DNA of 64,000 nt from Brevibacterium sp. ZH18 (GCF_022748595.1 NZ_JALDSX010000002.1:62001-126000); one strand, 5' to 3'; shown: positions 1-9,605, counted from the first letter of the stretch. Numbers and translations are program-made. Notes: generated by a model from the letters alone, not told the origin.

Positions 1-147
1 GGTCACATAGCCGACATAGCCGGGGACGAGCGGCAGCACGCACGGAGACACGAAGGACACGAGTCCGGCCAGTGCGGCCGCACCCGCGGCAAGGATCAGC
101 GGCCCGTTGAGAACCGTCTGGGCGAAGTCCGCCCCGATCCCACTCAC
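1..147 (-). CDS. ccdA: Cytochrome c biogenesis protein CcdA (N-terminal part)
   Basis: Only the first 49 codons are in the window; the rest lies beyond base 1. The GTG start overlaps the TGA stop of the thioredoxin-like gene (GTGA), so the two are translationally coupled. The visible part has a hydrophobic first helix and the motif LVSFVSPCVLPLVPGYVGY, which is the family signature with the first membrane-embedded redox cysteine (SPCVLPLVP). CcdA is a polytopic membrane protein that carries electrons from cytoplasmic thioredoxin to extracytoplasmic thiol-disulfide proteins. The likely client here is the TlpA-like lipoprotein encoded just upstream, which would reduce apocytochrome c. Family assignment is firm from the motif; the downstream partners (ResB, CcsB) are expected but not visible. 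Confidence 0.93.
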   Translation of the reverse strand, partial: MSGIGADFAQTVLNGPLILAAGAAALAGLVSFVSPCVLPLVPGYVGYVT

Positions 148-839
148 TCCGCCTGCACGTCCTCGATGAGTCCCTTCAAGGTCGATTCGTCGACCTCGCC
201 GACGACACGGGCCGCGGCCCGGCCCTTGGCATCGAGGACGACGGTCGACGGCGTAGCCTGCGGCGGCAGGACTCCGGAGAGCAGGGCCACCATGTCGCCG
301 CTGCTGTCGAGCATATTCGGGTACGGGATCTGGTAGTTCGAGATGAAGGCGTTCGCCGCGGCCTTCTGGTCACGGACGTTGACGCCGAGGAACTGGACAT
401 CGTCGCCGAACTCCTCGGCCAGCGCCTTCAGCCCCGGCGCTTCCTTCCGGCACGGCGGGCAAGCCGCGTACCAGAGGTTGATGACGACCGTGGTGGGGCG
501 GATGTCGGCCAGCGACATCTTCTTCCCGTCGATCGTCGTGAAGTCGAGCTCCAGCGGATCACCGCGCTTGTCCTCAGCCACCTGCGACACCACGCCAGAC
601 CCGGAGACGTAGCCCTGGTCGGAGCCGGCCTGGTCGGCCAGCTTGTCGTTCTCGCTGCACGCGCTGAGGACGAATGCCGTGCCAGCGACCAGTCCGGTTA
701 GGACCGCACGCCGATTCATCGGATGGTGCCCGCTGGTCTGGTCGTGCAGGTCGTGCAGGTCGTGCTGGTCGCGTTGGTTGCGCTGGTTGTGCAGAGGGTC
801 CTGGGTGTGGCGGTTCAGCCGATCACGGCGGCGACTCAT
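144..839 (-). CDS. TlpA/ResA-like thioredoxin-fold lipoprotein
   Basis: Extracytoplasmic thiol-disulfide reductase, probably keeping apocytochrome c reduced together with CcdA. The thioredoxin-fold region follows a signal segment with twin arginines (MNRRAVLTG) and a lipobox ending LSAC, with the lipid cysteine at residue 61. The active site is WYAACPPC (Cys127, Cys130). The start used here overlaps the phosphatase stop as ATGA, like most junctions in this operon. However, residues 1-40 are a low-complexity His/Asp/Gln-rich stretch built from 9-bp repeats. A start at base 719 (Met41) would give a normal Tat-type lipoprotein signal of about 20 residues. Neither start has a strong ribosome binding site. 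Function confident, start uncertain. Confidence 0.88.
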   Translation of the reverse strand: MSRRRDRLNRHTQDPLHNQRNQRDQHDLHDLHDQTSGHHPMNRRAVLTGLVAGTAFVLSACSENDKLADQAGSDQGYVSGSGVVSQVAEDKRGDPLELDFTTIDGKKMSLADIRPTTVVINLWYAACPPCRKEAPGLKALAEEFGDDVQFLGVNVRDQKAAANAFISNYQIPYPNMLDSSGDMVALLSGVLPPQATPSTVVLDAKGRAAARVVGEVDESTLKGLIEDVQAE

Positions 840-1477
840 GCCCCTGCCACCGCTTGTCCGGGCTGCAGATCTGCGCAGATGCTCTCGTAACTCACGGATA
901 CCAGTGTGGACGAATCGAATGTGAAACTCGTGATAGAAGCCAGGTCACACTCGCGCTTTCGGGGGTCGTGGACGAGTCCGCGGCCCTCCCCCGCCAGTCG
1001 CGCCATCCAGATCGGCAGCTGATGGGAGACGATGACGCCCTCGGCATCGGGCCCATGCCCGACGAGCTTCGCGCGCAGGCTCGCCATAGCCGCCTGCATC
1101 CGCAGAACGATCTGGCGGTAGGGCTCGCCCCACGACGGGATGAGCGGGTTGTACAGTCGCACCAGGTTGCGCGGCTCAGCGAGCCTGCGCGCATTGAGCC
1201 TCTGCCCCTCGAAGGAGTTCGCGGCCTCGATCACGCGGTCATCGGTGAAGACCGGACGGTCGAGTGCCTCGTGCAGCGGGGTGATTGTCTGCTGCGCCCG
1301 CAGCAGCGGCGACGCCACGAGTTCGACGGGTTGTGTCGCGGCCGTGGCGAAGTGCTCGCCGACGCGTCGGGCCATCTCATGCCCACGCTCGGTCAGCCCG
1401 AAGTTGGGCAGTCGACCGTAGAGGATGCCCTCAGGGTTGTCGACCTCGCCGTGGCGGACCAGGTGGATCGTGGTCAT
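836..1477 (-). CDS. Histidine phosphatase family protein (phosphoglycerate mutase-like)
   Basis: A 213-residue protein of the histidine phosphatase superfamily. The N-terminus has the catalytic LVRHGE motif, with the phospho-accepting His at residue 9. A second conserved segment, SHQLPIWM, holds the second catalytic His. These enzymes remove phosphate from small molecules or proteins; the substrate cannot be read from the sequence. It overlaps hemL upstream (ATGA) and the thioredoxin-like gene downstream (ATGA), so it is co-translated within the heme operon. A member of this family next to hemL is common in actinobacteria, but its role there is not settled as far as I know. Confidence 0.87.
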   Translation of the reverse strand: MTTIHLVRHGEVDNPEGILYGRLPNFGLTERGHEMARRVGEHFATAATQPVELVASPLLRAQQTITPLHEALDRPVFTDDRVIEAANSFEGQRLNARRLAEPRNLVRLYNPLIPSWGEPYRQIVLRMQAAMASLRAKLVGHGPDAEGVIVSHQLPIWMARLAGEGRGLVHDPRKRECDLASITSFTFDSSTLVSVSYESICADLQPGQAVAGA

Positions 1478-2910
1478 GAGTTCGCTCCCTGCCCGCCGGA
1501 GGCTGCACCGGCCTTGCCGGACGCTGCAGCGGCGGCCTTAGCCGCTGCCGGCAGCGCCGCGACGATGCGTTCGAGGATCTCGTCGGTGTGCGCATAGGAG
1601 AGGAACCAGGATTCGAATGCGCTCGGCGGCATGTGGATGCCCTGATCGAGCATCGCGTTGAAGAACGCCGAGTACTGGTCCACGTTCTGGCTGCGCGCAT
1701 CGTCGTAGTTCACGACCTCGCGGTCGGTGAAGAAGACCGAGAACATCGAATTCGCCGACTGGATCGTATGCGCAACACCTTCGGCCTCCAGGCTCGCAGC
1801 GACGGCCGGGCGCAGGATGTCCGCTGCCCGACCGATGTGCGAGTACACGTCGAGTTCGGTCGTGAGCTTCAGCGTTGCCAGGCCGGCGGCCGTGGCGACC
1901 GGATTGCCCGAGAGTGTTCCTGCCTGGTAGACGGGACCGGAGGGCGCCAGATGGGCCATGACGTCGGCGCGGCCGCCGAAGGCTGCGGCCGGGAATCCGC
2001 CGCCCATGACCTTGCCGAAGGTGAACAGGTCGGCGGGACCTTCGGGGTAGCCCAGCGTCTCTGATTCGTAGCCGTACCAACCAGCGGCAGAGACTCGGAA
2101 CCCGGTCATCACCTCGTCGCTGATCATGAGTGCGCCGTTCGCCTTGGTCAGGCGGCGGATGGTGTTGGTGAAGCCGTCACGCGGGGGCACGATGCCCATG
2201 TTTCCGGGGCTCGCCTCGGTGATGACGCAGGCGATCTCATCGCCGTGCTCAGCGAAGACCTGCTCCAGGGCCGCCGCATCGTTGTAGGCCACGACGATCG
2301 TGTCCTGCGCCTGAGCGCCGGTGACGCCGGGGGTGTCCGGAAGAGAGAACGTGGCCAGACCGGACCCGGCCTGGGCCAGGAGCGAATCGACGTGTCCGTG
2401 GTAGCAACCGGCGAACTTCACGATCTTCGCCCGTCCCGTGTAGCCACGAGCCAGACGGATCGCGCTCATGGTCGCCTCGGTGCCAGAGGACACGAGCCGC
2501 ACCTGGTCGACAGGGTCGACGCGGGAGACGATCTCCTCGGCGAGTTCGACCTCACCGGTCGACGGGGTGCCGAAGGAGAATCCCTTGACTGCGGCTTCCT
2601 GCACGGCGGCGACCACCTCGGGGCGGGAGTGGCCCATGATCATGGGCCCCCACGAGCCGATGAGGTCGATGTAGTCGTTGCCGTCGACGTCGCGCAGCCA
2701 CGCTCCGGTCGCCGAGGTGATGAAGCGCGGGGTGCCGCCGACGGCCTTGAACGCGCGCACCGGCGAATTCACGCCGCCCGGGATCACGTGCTCAGCGCGG
2801 TCGAAGAGCGCAGCCGACTCCGCGGTGACAATCTTCGCGGTGGGAGTTGTCACGGTGGGAGTCGATGCGGTGGGAGTCGTCGCAGATTCTGAATTCGCCT
2901 GATCGCTCAT
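1474..2910 (-). CDS. hemL: Glutamate-1-semialdehyde 2,1-aminomutase
   Basis: PLP enzyme that converts glutamate-1-semialdehyde to 5-aminolevulinate, the second step of the C5 heme pathway. The start at 2910 (MSDQANSES) is preceded by a good AGGAGA site; upstream in-frame codons read as a shadow of the MarR gene. The protein has 478 residues, longer than the usual ~430 because of a Thr/Pro/Ala-rich N-terminal tail of about 30 residues. Core signatures include VNSPVRAF (48-55), [15 protein letters not shown] (141-155), the DEV aspartate around 265 and the PLP lysine at about 300 in [17 protein letters not shown]. It lies downstream of the hemAC, hemD and hemB genes, which supply and use its substrate and product. 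Confidence 0.97.
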   Translation of the reverse strand: MSDQANSESATTPTASTPTVTTPTAKIVTAESAALFDRAEHVIPGGVNSPVRAFKAVGGTPRFITSATGAWLRDVDGNDYIDLIGSWGPMIMGHSRPEVVAAVQEAAVKGFSFGTPSTGEVELAEEIVSRVDPVDQVRLVSSGTEATMSAIRLARGYTGRAKIVKFAGCYHGHVDSLLAQAGSGLATFSLPDTPGVTGAQAQDTIVVAYNDAAALEQVFAEHGDEIACVITEASPGNMGIVPPRDGFTNTIRRLTKANGALMISDEVMTGFRVSAAGWYGYESETLGYPEGPADLFTFGKVMGGGFPAAAFGGRADVMAHLAPSGPVYQAGTLSGNPVATAAGLATLKLTTELDVYSHIGRAADILRPAVAASLEAEGVAHTIQSANSMFSVFFTDREVVNYDDARSQNVDQYSAFFNAMLDQGIHMPPSAFESWFLSYAHTDEILERIVAALPAAAKAAAAASGKAGAASGGQGANS

Positions 2911-2950
2911 GTGTTCTCCTGAAGTCGTCGGTGGTATCGGTGTCGGTGGG

Positions 2951-3427
2951 TCAGCAGGTCGGGTCGGCACCGACATCGCGCATGTGTCCGCTGACCTTCT
3001 CGAAGATGCGGCCCAGGGTCGCCATTTCCTCAGGCTCGAGCAGGTCGACGAGGTGGTCGCGGACTCCGGAGACATGTGTGGGGGCGGCCGCGGTCAGCAG
3101 CGTCCATCCGGCGTCGGTCATGACACAGTTCACGCCGCGACCGTCCTCGGGGATCGCCGAGCGTTCGAGAAGGCCCCTCTTCTCCATCCGAGCCACACAG
3201 TGCGTCAGACGCGAGCGCGACATCGTCGTATCAGAGGCGAGCAGGGCCATCCGCATCATCCGGTCATCGTGCTCACTCAGTCGCACGAGGATCTCATATT
3301 CGGGCATGCCGATCCCGTGCTTCTCACGCAGCTCCTTGTCGAGCTGGGCGGCCAAGAGCTGATGACCAGTGAGGTAGTTCCGCCAGGCCTTCTGGTCGAC
3401 GGTGCTCAGCCAGCGCGGCTCACTCAT
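2951..3427 (-). CDS. MarR-family winged-helix transcriptional regulator
   Basis: A 158-residue MarR-type regulator. The winged-helix part shows the family pattern, with a recognition-helix region around [21 protein letters not shown] and a wing segment [12 protein letters not shown]. The start overlaps the hemB stop as ATGA, placing the regulator inside the heme operon between hemB and hemL. That position suggests it controls heme genes or senses a product of the pathway, but the sequence shows neither a ligand site nor a confirmed operator. Its stop lies 40 bases before the hemL start codon region in the opposite reading order, so hemL follows it on the same transcript with its own RBS... 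specifically hemL is transcribed after this gene. Confidence 0.9.
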   Translation of the reverse strand: MSEPRWLSTVDQKAWRNYLTGHQLLAAQLDKELREKHGIGMPEYEILVRLSEHDDRMMRMALLASDTTMSRSRLTHCVARMEKRGLLERSAIPEDGRGVNCVMTDAGWTLLTAAAPTHVSGVRDHLVDLLEPEEMATLGRIFEKVSGHMRDVGADPTC

Positions 3428-4479
3428 GCCCGCGCTCCGTTCGCGCCGCCGCTGCCCTGGTCGTTCGCGCCGCCGGCGTGTGTCCGGGCCGCGGCTTCGC
3501 CGTTGAGGCGCTGGGCGACCTCGGTGGCCCAGTAGGTCAGTATGGCGTCGGCGCCCGCGCGCTTGAACGCGATGAGCGACTCGTCGATCGCGCGCTCGCG
3601 TTCGATGGCACCGGCGGCGGCCGCGAATTCGATCATCGCATACTCCCCCGACACCTGGTACGTCCATACAGGCACCGGCGAATCGCAGGCCACCTCGGCG
3701 AGGACGTCGAGATACGGCAGGCCGGGCTTGACCATGACCACGTCGGCACCCTCAGCCAGGTCGAGGTCGAGCTCGCGCATAGCCTCGCGGCCATTCGCCG
3801 GATCCTGCTGGTAGCTCTTGCGGTCGCCCTTGAGCTCCGAGTCCACAGCCTCGCGGAAGGGCCCGTAGAACGCCGAGGCATACTTCGCGGTGTAGCCCAT
3901 GATGACGACGTCGGTGAACCCGGCAGCGTCGAGCGCTTCACGGCAGTACTCGACCTGTCCGTCCATCATGCCCGAGAGTCCGAGCACGTGCGCTCCGGCC
4001 TCGGCCTGGGCCAGCGCCATCGACGCGTAGCGGTCAAGAGTGGCATCGTTGTCGACTCCACCATCCGAGTCGAGAACTCCGCAGTGTCCGTGGGAGGTGA
4101 ATTCGTCGAGGCACAGGTCGGCCATGACCACGGTCGAGTCGCCGAACTCGTCACGCAGCAGCTTGAGACCTCTGTTGAGGATGCCCTCGGGAGCGTCTGC
4201 CTGGGAGCCGATCTCGTCCTTATGCTCGGGGATGCCGAAAAGCATGAGTCCCCCGACCCCAGCGGCCACAGCGTCCCGAGCCGCCTCCAGCAGAGAGTCC
4301 AGTGTGTGCTGGACGACGCCCGGCATGCCGGCCAACGGCACCGGCTCGCTCAGCGTCTCCTTGACGAACATGGGCAGGATGAGATCGGCAGGATGCAGCC
4401 TGACCTCGGACACGAGACGACGCAACGCCGGCGTGGTCCGCAGACGACGGGGGCGAACGGTTCCAGGGACCAATGACAT
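3424..4479 (-). CDS. hemB: Delta-aminolevulinic acid dehydratase (porphobilinogen synthase)
   Basis: Condenses two 5-aminolevulinate molecules into porphobilinogen. The 351-residue protein carries both Schiff-base lysines: Lys199 in [18 protein letters not shown] and Lys251 in [11 protein letters not shown]. The metal region reads [14 protein letters not shown], with an Asp where fully zinc-dependent enzymes have a second Cys; this pattern is usual for actinobacterial HemB. The start at 4479 (MSLVPGTV) lies one base after the hemD stop. The longer upstream reading is rejected because it runs back into hemD. It ends overlapping the MarR gene. Confidence 0.97.
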   Translation of the reverse strand: MSLVPGTVRPRRLRTTPALRRLVSEVRLHPADLILPMFVKETLSEPVPLAGMPGVVQHTLDSLLEAARDAVAAGVGGLMLFGIPEHKDEIGSQADAPEGILNRGLKLLRDEFGDSTVVMADLCLDEFTSHGHCGVLDSDGGVDNDATLDRYASMALAQAEAGAHVLGLSGMMDGQVEYCREALDAAGFTDVVIMGYTAKYASAFYGPFREAVDSELKGDRKSYQQDPANGREAMRELDLDLAEGADVVMVKPGLPYLDVLAEVACDSPVPVWTYQVSGEYAMIEFAAAAGAIERERAIDESLIAFKRAGADAILTYWATEVAQRLNGEAAARTHAGGANDQGSGGANGARA

Positions 4480-4480
4480 A

Positions 4481-6091
4481 TCAGGCCTTCTTTCTGCGGC
4501 GTTTCTGGCTGGGACGGGTCGGGGTGATCCCGGCCGCCACATCATCCTTACGTTGGGCCAGGGCGAATTCGACCAAACCGTCGATGAGTGAGGTGAGGTT
4601 GGCTTCCTCGGCGAGCACGTCGACGCGCAGTCCGTGCTCGGCTGCGGTGTTCGCGGTCGCCGGTCCGATGCAGCAGATCACCGAGGTAGGTGCCGGCTTT
4701 CCGGCGATTCCGACGAGGTTGCGCACCGTCGACGAGGATGTGAACAAGAACGCGTCGAAGTCGCCGGCCTTGATGGCCTCGCGGATCGGCGCAGGCGGCG
4801 GAGAGGCGCGGACGGTCCGGTAGGCCGTGACGTCATCGGGGTCCCAGCCCTTCTCGAGCAGTCCCGCCACGAGGACCTCTGTGGCGATGTCGGCACGCGG
4901 CAGCAGCACCGTGTTCATCGGGTCGATGTCGTCGACGTAGTCCGGCCAGGCCGCGGCGAGGCCGCGAGCCGAATGCTCACCATCGGGAACGAGGTCGGGG
5001 GTGATGCCCCAGTCGAGCAGCGATGCAGCGGTGCGACCGCCGACGGCCGCGACCTTGACACCGGAGAGTGATCGGGAGTCGAGGCCGAAGTCCTCGAACC
5101 ACATGCGCACGGCGCGCACCGCGTTGACCGAGGTGAAGCCGACCCATTCGTAGGAGCCGTCGACGAGGCCGCGAATGGCCTTCTCCATCTGCGTCGGGGT
5201 GCGCGGGGGCTGCACGGCGATCGTCGGCACGACCGTGCCGACAGCACCCAACTCACCGAGCGCCTCGGCGGTGGAAGTGCCCTGTTCCTTCGTCCGCGGG
5301 ATGAGGACCTGCCAGCCGAAGAGCGGTTTGGACTCGAACCAGCTGAGCTCACCCCGGGATTCCACACCTTGTCCCATGATGACCACCATACGATCTCCTC
5401 CGGACTGCGCCATCGCCAGCGCCTGCCGCAGCGTCGTTTCGACGCTCGCCTGATCGGTCGTGGAGATGCCCCATCCCAGGAGCACCTTCGTGTCTTCGTC
5501 CCAGCCGTCGTCGAGCAGTGCTCTGATCGCCTGCTCGTGGTCGGACGGGGCGCCTGTGAGCACATGGGTGGTGTTGCGGTGCAGGGAGACGTCGACGTGG
5601 GTCTGCGGTCCTGCCTCGATGAAGCGGACCGAACGGACCCGGTTCGTCGTCAGCGCGGTGCCGGTGAACGCCGAGGTGGCAGCGGAGAGTCCGACGCCCG
5701 GAACGATCTCGACGTCGACGTCGGCCTTGCGGCACACAGCAGCCTCGGCGGTCGTCGGGGTGAAGATGATTCCGTCGTCGGAGCTTAGCCGCACGACGGT
5801 CTTGTCGGGGCGAGCGAGCTCGGCGAGCTTGCGACCACGAGTCGAGGCGGTTGCCCCCAGCTGAGCCGCGTCGATGAGCTCGGCGGCCTGCGGGACGTAG
5901 GCGGTGACGATCTCCTGGTGCACGTGGGTGTCATAGACGACGAGTTCGGCGTTCGCGAGGATGTCGGCACCGCGCATCGTCATCAGACCTGCCTCGCCAG
6001 GACCGCTGCCGATGAACACGACGCGGGGTGAGACCGGCAGGAGTCTGCGCGGCTGAACCCGACCGGTCGTCGGGGAGTCGGGAGTCGTCAT
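4481..6091 (-). CDS. hemD: Uroporphyrinogen-III synthase with N-terminal SUMT-like domain
   Basis: A 536-residue two-part protein. Residues about 22-245 resemble uroporphyrinogen-III C-methyltransferase (SUMT): [23 protein letters not shown] and [15 protein letters not shown] match its SAM-binding loops. Residues about 258-515 are the HemD domain ([40 protein letters not shown]), which closes and inverts ring D of hydroxymethylbilane. In the SUMT part, the catalytic GGDP-type motif is replaced by [11 protein letters not shown] (102-112), so methyltransferase activity is doubtful. Fused, degenerate SUMT-HemD proteins are known in actinobacteria such as mycobacteria. The start overlaps the hemAC stop (ATGA). 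Confidence 0.93.
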   Translation of the reverse strand: MTTPDSPTTGRVQPRRLLPVSPRVVFIGSGPGEAGLMTMRGADILANAELVVYDTHVHQEIVTAYVPQAAELIDAAQLGATASTRGRKLAELARPDKTVVRLSSDDGIIFTPTTAEAAVCRKADVDVEIVPGVGLSAATSAFTGTALTTNRVRSVRFIEAGPQTHVDVSLHRNTTHVLTGAPSDHEQAIRALLDDGWDEDTKVLLGWGISTTDQASVETTLRQALAMAQSGGDRMVVIMGQGVESRGELSWFESKPLFGWQVLIPRTKEQGTSTAEALGELGAVGTVVPTIAVQPPRTPTQMEKAIRGLVDGSYEWVGFTSVNAVRAVRMWFEDFGLDSRSLSGVKVAAVGGRTAASLLDWGITPDLVPDGEHSARGLAAAWPDYVDDIDPMNTVLLPRADIATEVLVAGLLEKGWDPDDVTAYRTVRASPPPAPIREAIKAGDFDAFLFTSSSTVRNLVGIAGKPAPTSVICCIGPATANTAAEHGLRVDVLAEEANLTSLIDGLVEFALAQRKDDVAAGITPTRPSQKRRRKKA

Positions 6092-8565
6092 ACCTGCTCC
6101 TGGGCCTTGACCGGGGTGAGGTGATCCGCCGAGGCGGTGGGATCGATTCCGAGCTGCATGAGCAGGTCCTCGGCAGCTGCGGTACCGAGCTCGTCGGCGA
6201 CGCGAGCGAGTTCCTTCCCGGCGATCGACAGCTGGTTCTCGTTGGCCGAGGCCAGATCGACGTCGGGCACCATCGGCAGCTCAGCGCTCAGATGGGTCCG
6301 TGCGAGGTTGCCGTCGTCGTCGGCCATGACTGCGTCGACGACGAAGCGGTCACCCTGGATCGTGGCAAGAGCACCGATCGGTGCCGAGCATCCGGCCTCT
6401 GCCCGGGACAGGATCGCACGTTCACAGGTGACCGCGAGGTCAGTCGTCTCGTCGTGGAGCCGGCGCAGGGCAGCGCGGACCTCGGCGTCATCGGCCATGA
6501 CCGTCTCGTCGAGGGCGTAGGGGCTGTCGGCACCGCGAGTCTCGATGGCCAGCGCTCCCTGTCCGGGTGCCGGCAACATCGTGTCGAAATCGAGGGAATC
6601 GGTGGCTTCGGCCAGGCGGCCGATGCGGCGAACTCCGGCAGCCGCGAGGACGACGGCGTCAAGGCGTCCGTCGCGCACATGGGCGATGCGGGTGTCGACG
6701 TTGCCCCGGACTCCGCGAACCTCGATGTCGGGGCGGGCGGCGCGCAGCTGGACTGCTCGCCTGGGTGATCCGGTGCCGACGACCGAGCCTGCGGGCAGGT
6801 CGGCGAGGCTGAGCCCGTCACGTCCGATGAGAACGTCGGCAGGATCGACGCGGGGCGGGATGGCCGCCATCTGGATGCCCGCCTCGGGGGTGGTGGGCAG
6901 GTCCTTGAGGGAGTGCACGGCGATATCGATCTTGCCCTGGTGCAGCGCCTGACGGACTGCGGAGACGAAGACTCCGGTACCGCCGAATCCGGTCAGGGGC
7001 GACATATTGACGTCGCCTTCGGTGACGACCTCGACGATCTCGATGCGCCACCCGGTCAGCGCGGCCAACTGGTGGGCGATGGCCGTGGACTGGGAGCGTG
7101 CAAGCTGCGACCGGCGGGTGCCCAAACGGATGGTGCGGCCCGTGAAGCGCTCGGGCTCGACGACGTCGAGGGTGTGGTCGGCGACCGGGCGGATGCCGTC
7201 GGCTTCGACATGGTTCGAGCTCGAGGCCGTGGCGACCTTCGTCTCGGGTTTCGCAATCGAGTGGGCGACCTTGTTCGTCGGCAGGTCGAAGAGCTGCATG
7301 AGCGCCTGAGCGTAGTCGACGTCCGAATCGGTCACGGACAGTTCCTTGACCTTGACGGTCGGCGTGTGGATGAGCTTCTCGGCCACACGGTGCAGAGACT
7401 TGCGGATCTCGCCGAAGGCCTTCTCGTCGACACCGTCGCCGAGCTTCTTCTCCAGACGCGCGGTCTCGGCGGCGAGGACGTCCTTGGCATGTGTCCGCAG
7501 GGCCGTGACCGTCGGGGCGACAGCACGTTCCTTGTTGCCGGACTCGATCTTGGCCAGTTCTTCGTCGATGATCGCGCGGACTGATTCGACGGTCTCGACG
7601 ACCGCGGTATCGCGCTGGTTGTCCGAACTCGTGAGCATGGTCCTGATCTCACCGAGGCCGAAGAGTGCGACGTGTTCGAACTCGCGCACGGACGGATCGA
7701 TGTCGTGAGGCAGGGCGAGGTCGACGAATGCCTTGTTGGCGGCGCCCTTGGAGTTCTGCGAGAGCCCGGCGACGATGTCGTCGCGGGTCACCACGACGGC
7801 ACGGGCGCCGGTGCAGGAGATGATCAGGTCCGCGTCGGCGATCTCTTCGGCCAGGATCCGCGAGGTGAGTTCGCGGGCTCGTCCGCCCACCTCGGCGACG
7901 AGGCGCTCGGCTTTGTCCAGGGTGCGGTTGAGCACCGTGATGTGGGCGACGCCTTCCTTGTGGAGTCCGGAGACGACGAGGCCTGACATCGCGCCCGCGC
8001 CGATGACAAGTGCGTTCGCGGCGCGCAGTGAGCCGATGTGCGCTGCCGATGCTTCCAGCGCCGCACTGAAGAGCGAACGCGCGACCTCGTCGAGCCCGGT
8101 CTCCGAGTGAGCGCGCTTACCCACGCGCAGACTCTGCTGCAGAGCGTGCGAGAGGTCGGAGGTCAGGGCTCCGGCAGAGAGTGACTCGGTGAAGGTCGAG
8201 CGCAGCTGACCGAGGATCTGGGCTTCGCCGATCGCCATCGAGTCGAGGCCGCAGGCCACCTTGAGCATGTGCGACATGGCTTGGGAATCGTAGTGGGCGT
8301 AGAAATGCCCGGCGATGTCCTGCCATTCCTTGTCGATCGAAGACACGAGTGCATTGCCGAGATCGGCGAGTCCGCCGTGGAAGGCTGTGACGTCGGCGAT
8401 GAGCTCGAGGCGGTTGCACGTCGAGAGAACCGCAAGGCCTTCGACGTTGTCACCGGCGAGAGCATCGTCGCGCAGGGCTCCGACCTCTCCGGCCCCGAAG
8501 GCGAGTGCGTCCAACATGTCGATCGGGGCCGACTGATGGGAAATGCCGAGAACCAAGAGAGTCAA
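6088..8565 (-). CDS. hemAC: Fused glutamyl-tRNA reductase / hydroxymethylbilane synthase
   Basis: One uninterrupted 825-residue frame joins two heme enzymes. Residues 1 to about 430 are glutamyl-tRNA reductase: catalytic Cys50 in LSTCNRLEL, GEAQILGQ at 113-120, and a Rossmann loop VIGAGAMSGL near 187. It reduces glutamyl-tRNA to glutamate-1-semialdehyde. After a polar linker (about 430-475), residues 476-825 are hydroxymethylbilane synthase: IRLGTRRSQLARSQ, HSLKDLPT, GTGSPRRAVQL, and the dipyrromethane-anchoring Cys726 in AEAGCSAPIGA. The two enzymes are normally separate adjacent genes, so this is a fusion of neighbours. The start is TTG, overlapping the rex stop (TTGA), with GAGGAG eight bases upstream. 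The step between the two halves needs HemL and HemB, encoded downstream. Confidence 0.95.
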   Translation of the reverse strand: MTLLVLGISHQSAPIDMLDALAFGAGEVGALRDDALAGDNVEGLAVLSTCNRLELIADVTAFHGGLADLGNALVSSIDKEWQDIAGHFYAHYDSQAMSHMLKVACGLDSMAIGEAQILGQLRSTFTESLSAGALTSDLSHALQQSLRVGKRAHSETGLDEVARSLFSAALEASAAHIGSLRAANALVIGAGAMSGLVVSGLHKEGVAHITVLNRTLDKAERLVAEVGGRARELTSRILAEEIADADLIISCTGARAVVVTRDDIVAGLSQNSKGAANKAFVDLALPHDIDPSVREFEHVALFGLGEIRTMLTSSDNQRDTAVVETVESVRAIIDEELAKIESGNKERAVAPTVTALRTHAKDVLAAETARLEKKLGDGVDEKAFGEIRKSLHRVAEKLIHTPTVKVKELSVTDSDVDYAQALMQLFDLPTNKVAHSIAKPETKVATASSSNHVEADGIRPVADHTLDVVEPERFTGRTIRLGTRRSQLARSQSTAIAHQLAALTGWRIEIVEVVTEGDVNMSPLTGFGGTGVFVSAVRQALHQGKIDIAVHSLKDLPTTPEAGIQMAAIPPRVDPADVLIGRDGLSLADLPAGSVVGTGSPRRAVQLRAARPDIEVRGVRGNVDTRIAHVRDGRLDAVVLAAAGVRRIGRLAEATDSLDFDTMLPAPGQGALAIETRGADSPYALDETVMADDAEVRAALRRLHDETTDLAVTCERAILSRAEAGCSAPIGALATIQGDRFVVDAVMADDDGNLARTHLSAELPMVPDVDLASANENQLSIAGKELARVADELGTAAAEDLLMQLGIDPTASADHLTPVKAQEQV

Positions 8566-9257
8566 TTCCTGTGCTCCTCAAAACCTGGATTGAGCGGTGC
8601 CGAATCGAGCGCCGAATAGTATGCAAGTACTTGCAGCTCACTGGCCAGATCGACTTGGTGCACGCGGACGGAGTCCGGGGCGTCGAGCACGGTGGGTGCG
8701 AAGTTCAGGATTCCGCGCACGCCTGCCTCAGCGGCGAGATGTGCCGCCGCGGGCGCGGCGTTGGCGGGAACTGCCATGACCACGAGGTCGATATTCTCGG
8801 GCCAGGTGGACAGTTCGGTGAGGTCGGAGACCGGCAACGACCCGATCATCGTTCCGATCTTGGCCTCATCGGTATCGAAGATTGCGGTGAGTCTGAGTCC
8901 GCGTCGTTTGAATCCGGCGTAGTCGGCCAGGGCTGAGCCCAAGCGTCCGGCGCCGATGATGGCCACGGTGCGCGCCCGGTCGAGACCGAGGAACGTACGC
9001 AGCGTGGAAGCCAGGTCCTGGCACGAATAGCCGACTCCGCGTCGGCCAGATCGTCCCAGTTGAGACAGGTCTTTGCGTAGCACTGACGAAGACACACCGC
9101 TGCGGGCCGCCAACGCCTCCGAGGAGATCGTCGACTGGCCGGTCGCAGCAATCGTCTCAATCGTCTGCAGATAAATCGGGAGTCGGGAGATGACGCGTTC
9201 GGGGACGTCCTTGCGAACGACACCCTCTATACCGTTGGCGGACAGAATCTCGCCCAC
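8562..9257 (-). CDS. rex: Redox-sensing transcriptional repressor Rex
   Basis: DNA-binding NADH/NAD+ sensor. The N-terminal winged helix reads RLPIYLQTIETI, then TISSEALAARSGVSSSVLRKDLSQLG (recognition helix). It is followed by the conserved GRRGVGYS and a Rossmann domain with GAGRLGSALADYAGF for NADH. The GTG start is fixed by an in-frame TAA directly upstream; a GAAGGAG lies 12 bases away, rather far. In Streptomyces and relatives Rex sits at the head of the heme genes and represses them and respiratory genes when NADH is low, so autoregulation of this operon is likely. It is translationally coupled to hemAC. Confidence 0.96.
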   Translation of the reverse strand: MGEILSANGIEGVVRKDVPERVISRLPIYLQTIETIAATGQSTISSEALAARSGVSSSVLRKDLSQLGRSGRRGVGYSCQDLASTLRTFLGLDRARTVAIIGAGRLGSALADYAGFKRRGLRLTAIFDTDEAKIGTMIGSLPVSDLTELSTWPENIDLVVMAVPANAAPAAAHLAAEAGVRGILNFAPTVLDAPDSVRVHQVDLASELQVLAYYSALDSAPLNPGFEEHRN

Positions 9258-9284
9258 TTAAACGTGTCACTCCTTCAATCGATC

Positions 9285-9530
9285 TCATGCGCCCAGAGCA
9301 TCGATGGCTCGGGACAGCCGGTCCTCGACCACTCGATGGAAGCTGTGCTGACGACCGTCGAGCAGGACGACCGGGACATCCCAGCCGTACTGTGCTGACA
9401 GATCGTCATCGGTGTCGATGTCGATTTCCGTCACTCTCACGTCTCTGCCCGCCACCACCTCGGTGATGGCGCTCCTGGCGGTTTCGCACAGGTGGCAGTC
9501 GGTGCGTGTGAGAAAAGTCAGTTCGACCAC
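9285..9530 (-). CDS. Glutaredoxin-like protein
   Basis: An 81-residue protein of the glutaredoxin/DUF836 type with CHLC (Cys12, Cys15) at the start of the first helix and WDVPVVLLDG as the cis-Pro loop. The GTG start at 9530 is chosen because GAGGAG stands six bases before it; a longer frame to 9557 lacks such a site and overlaps the terminator upstream. It probably reduces disulfides in the cytoplasm, with an unknown partner. A small glutaredoxin-like gene just before the heme genes is also seen in mycobacteria. It precedes rex by 27 bases and may be co-transcribed with the heme operon. Confidence 0.88.
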   Translation of the reverse strand: MVELTFLTRTDCHLCETARSAITEVVAGRDVRVTEIDIDTDDDLSAQYGWDVPVVLLDGRQHSFHRVVEDRLSRAIDALGA

Positions 9531-9558
9531 TGCACACTCCTCATCGGGCGACAACAAA

Positions 9559-9586
9559 CCCCGCCGAATTCAGATTCGAGCGGGGG
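9559..9586 (-). terminator. Intrinsic-type terminator after the 32-residue basic protein gene
   Basis: Inverted repeat of CCCCGC with GCGGGG plus an inner CGAAT/ATTCG pairing. Read on the minus strand it is followed by TTTGTTGT. It separates the short basic-protein gene from the glutaredoxin gene and argues against the longer glutaredoxin start at 9557. Confidence 0.6.
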
Positions 9587-9605
9587 CGTAGGACCTTTTC
9601 CGGTC

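Noticed and set aside
6088-8565. Possible frameshift or misassembly joining hemA and hemC
   Set aside because: The frame runs without interruption, the linker is a plausible polar one, and both domains are complete. Kept as a real fusion.
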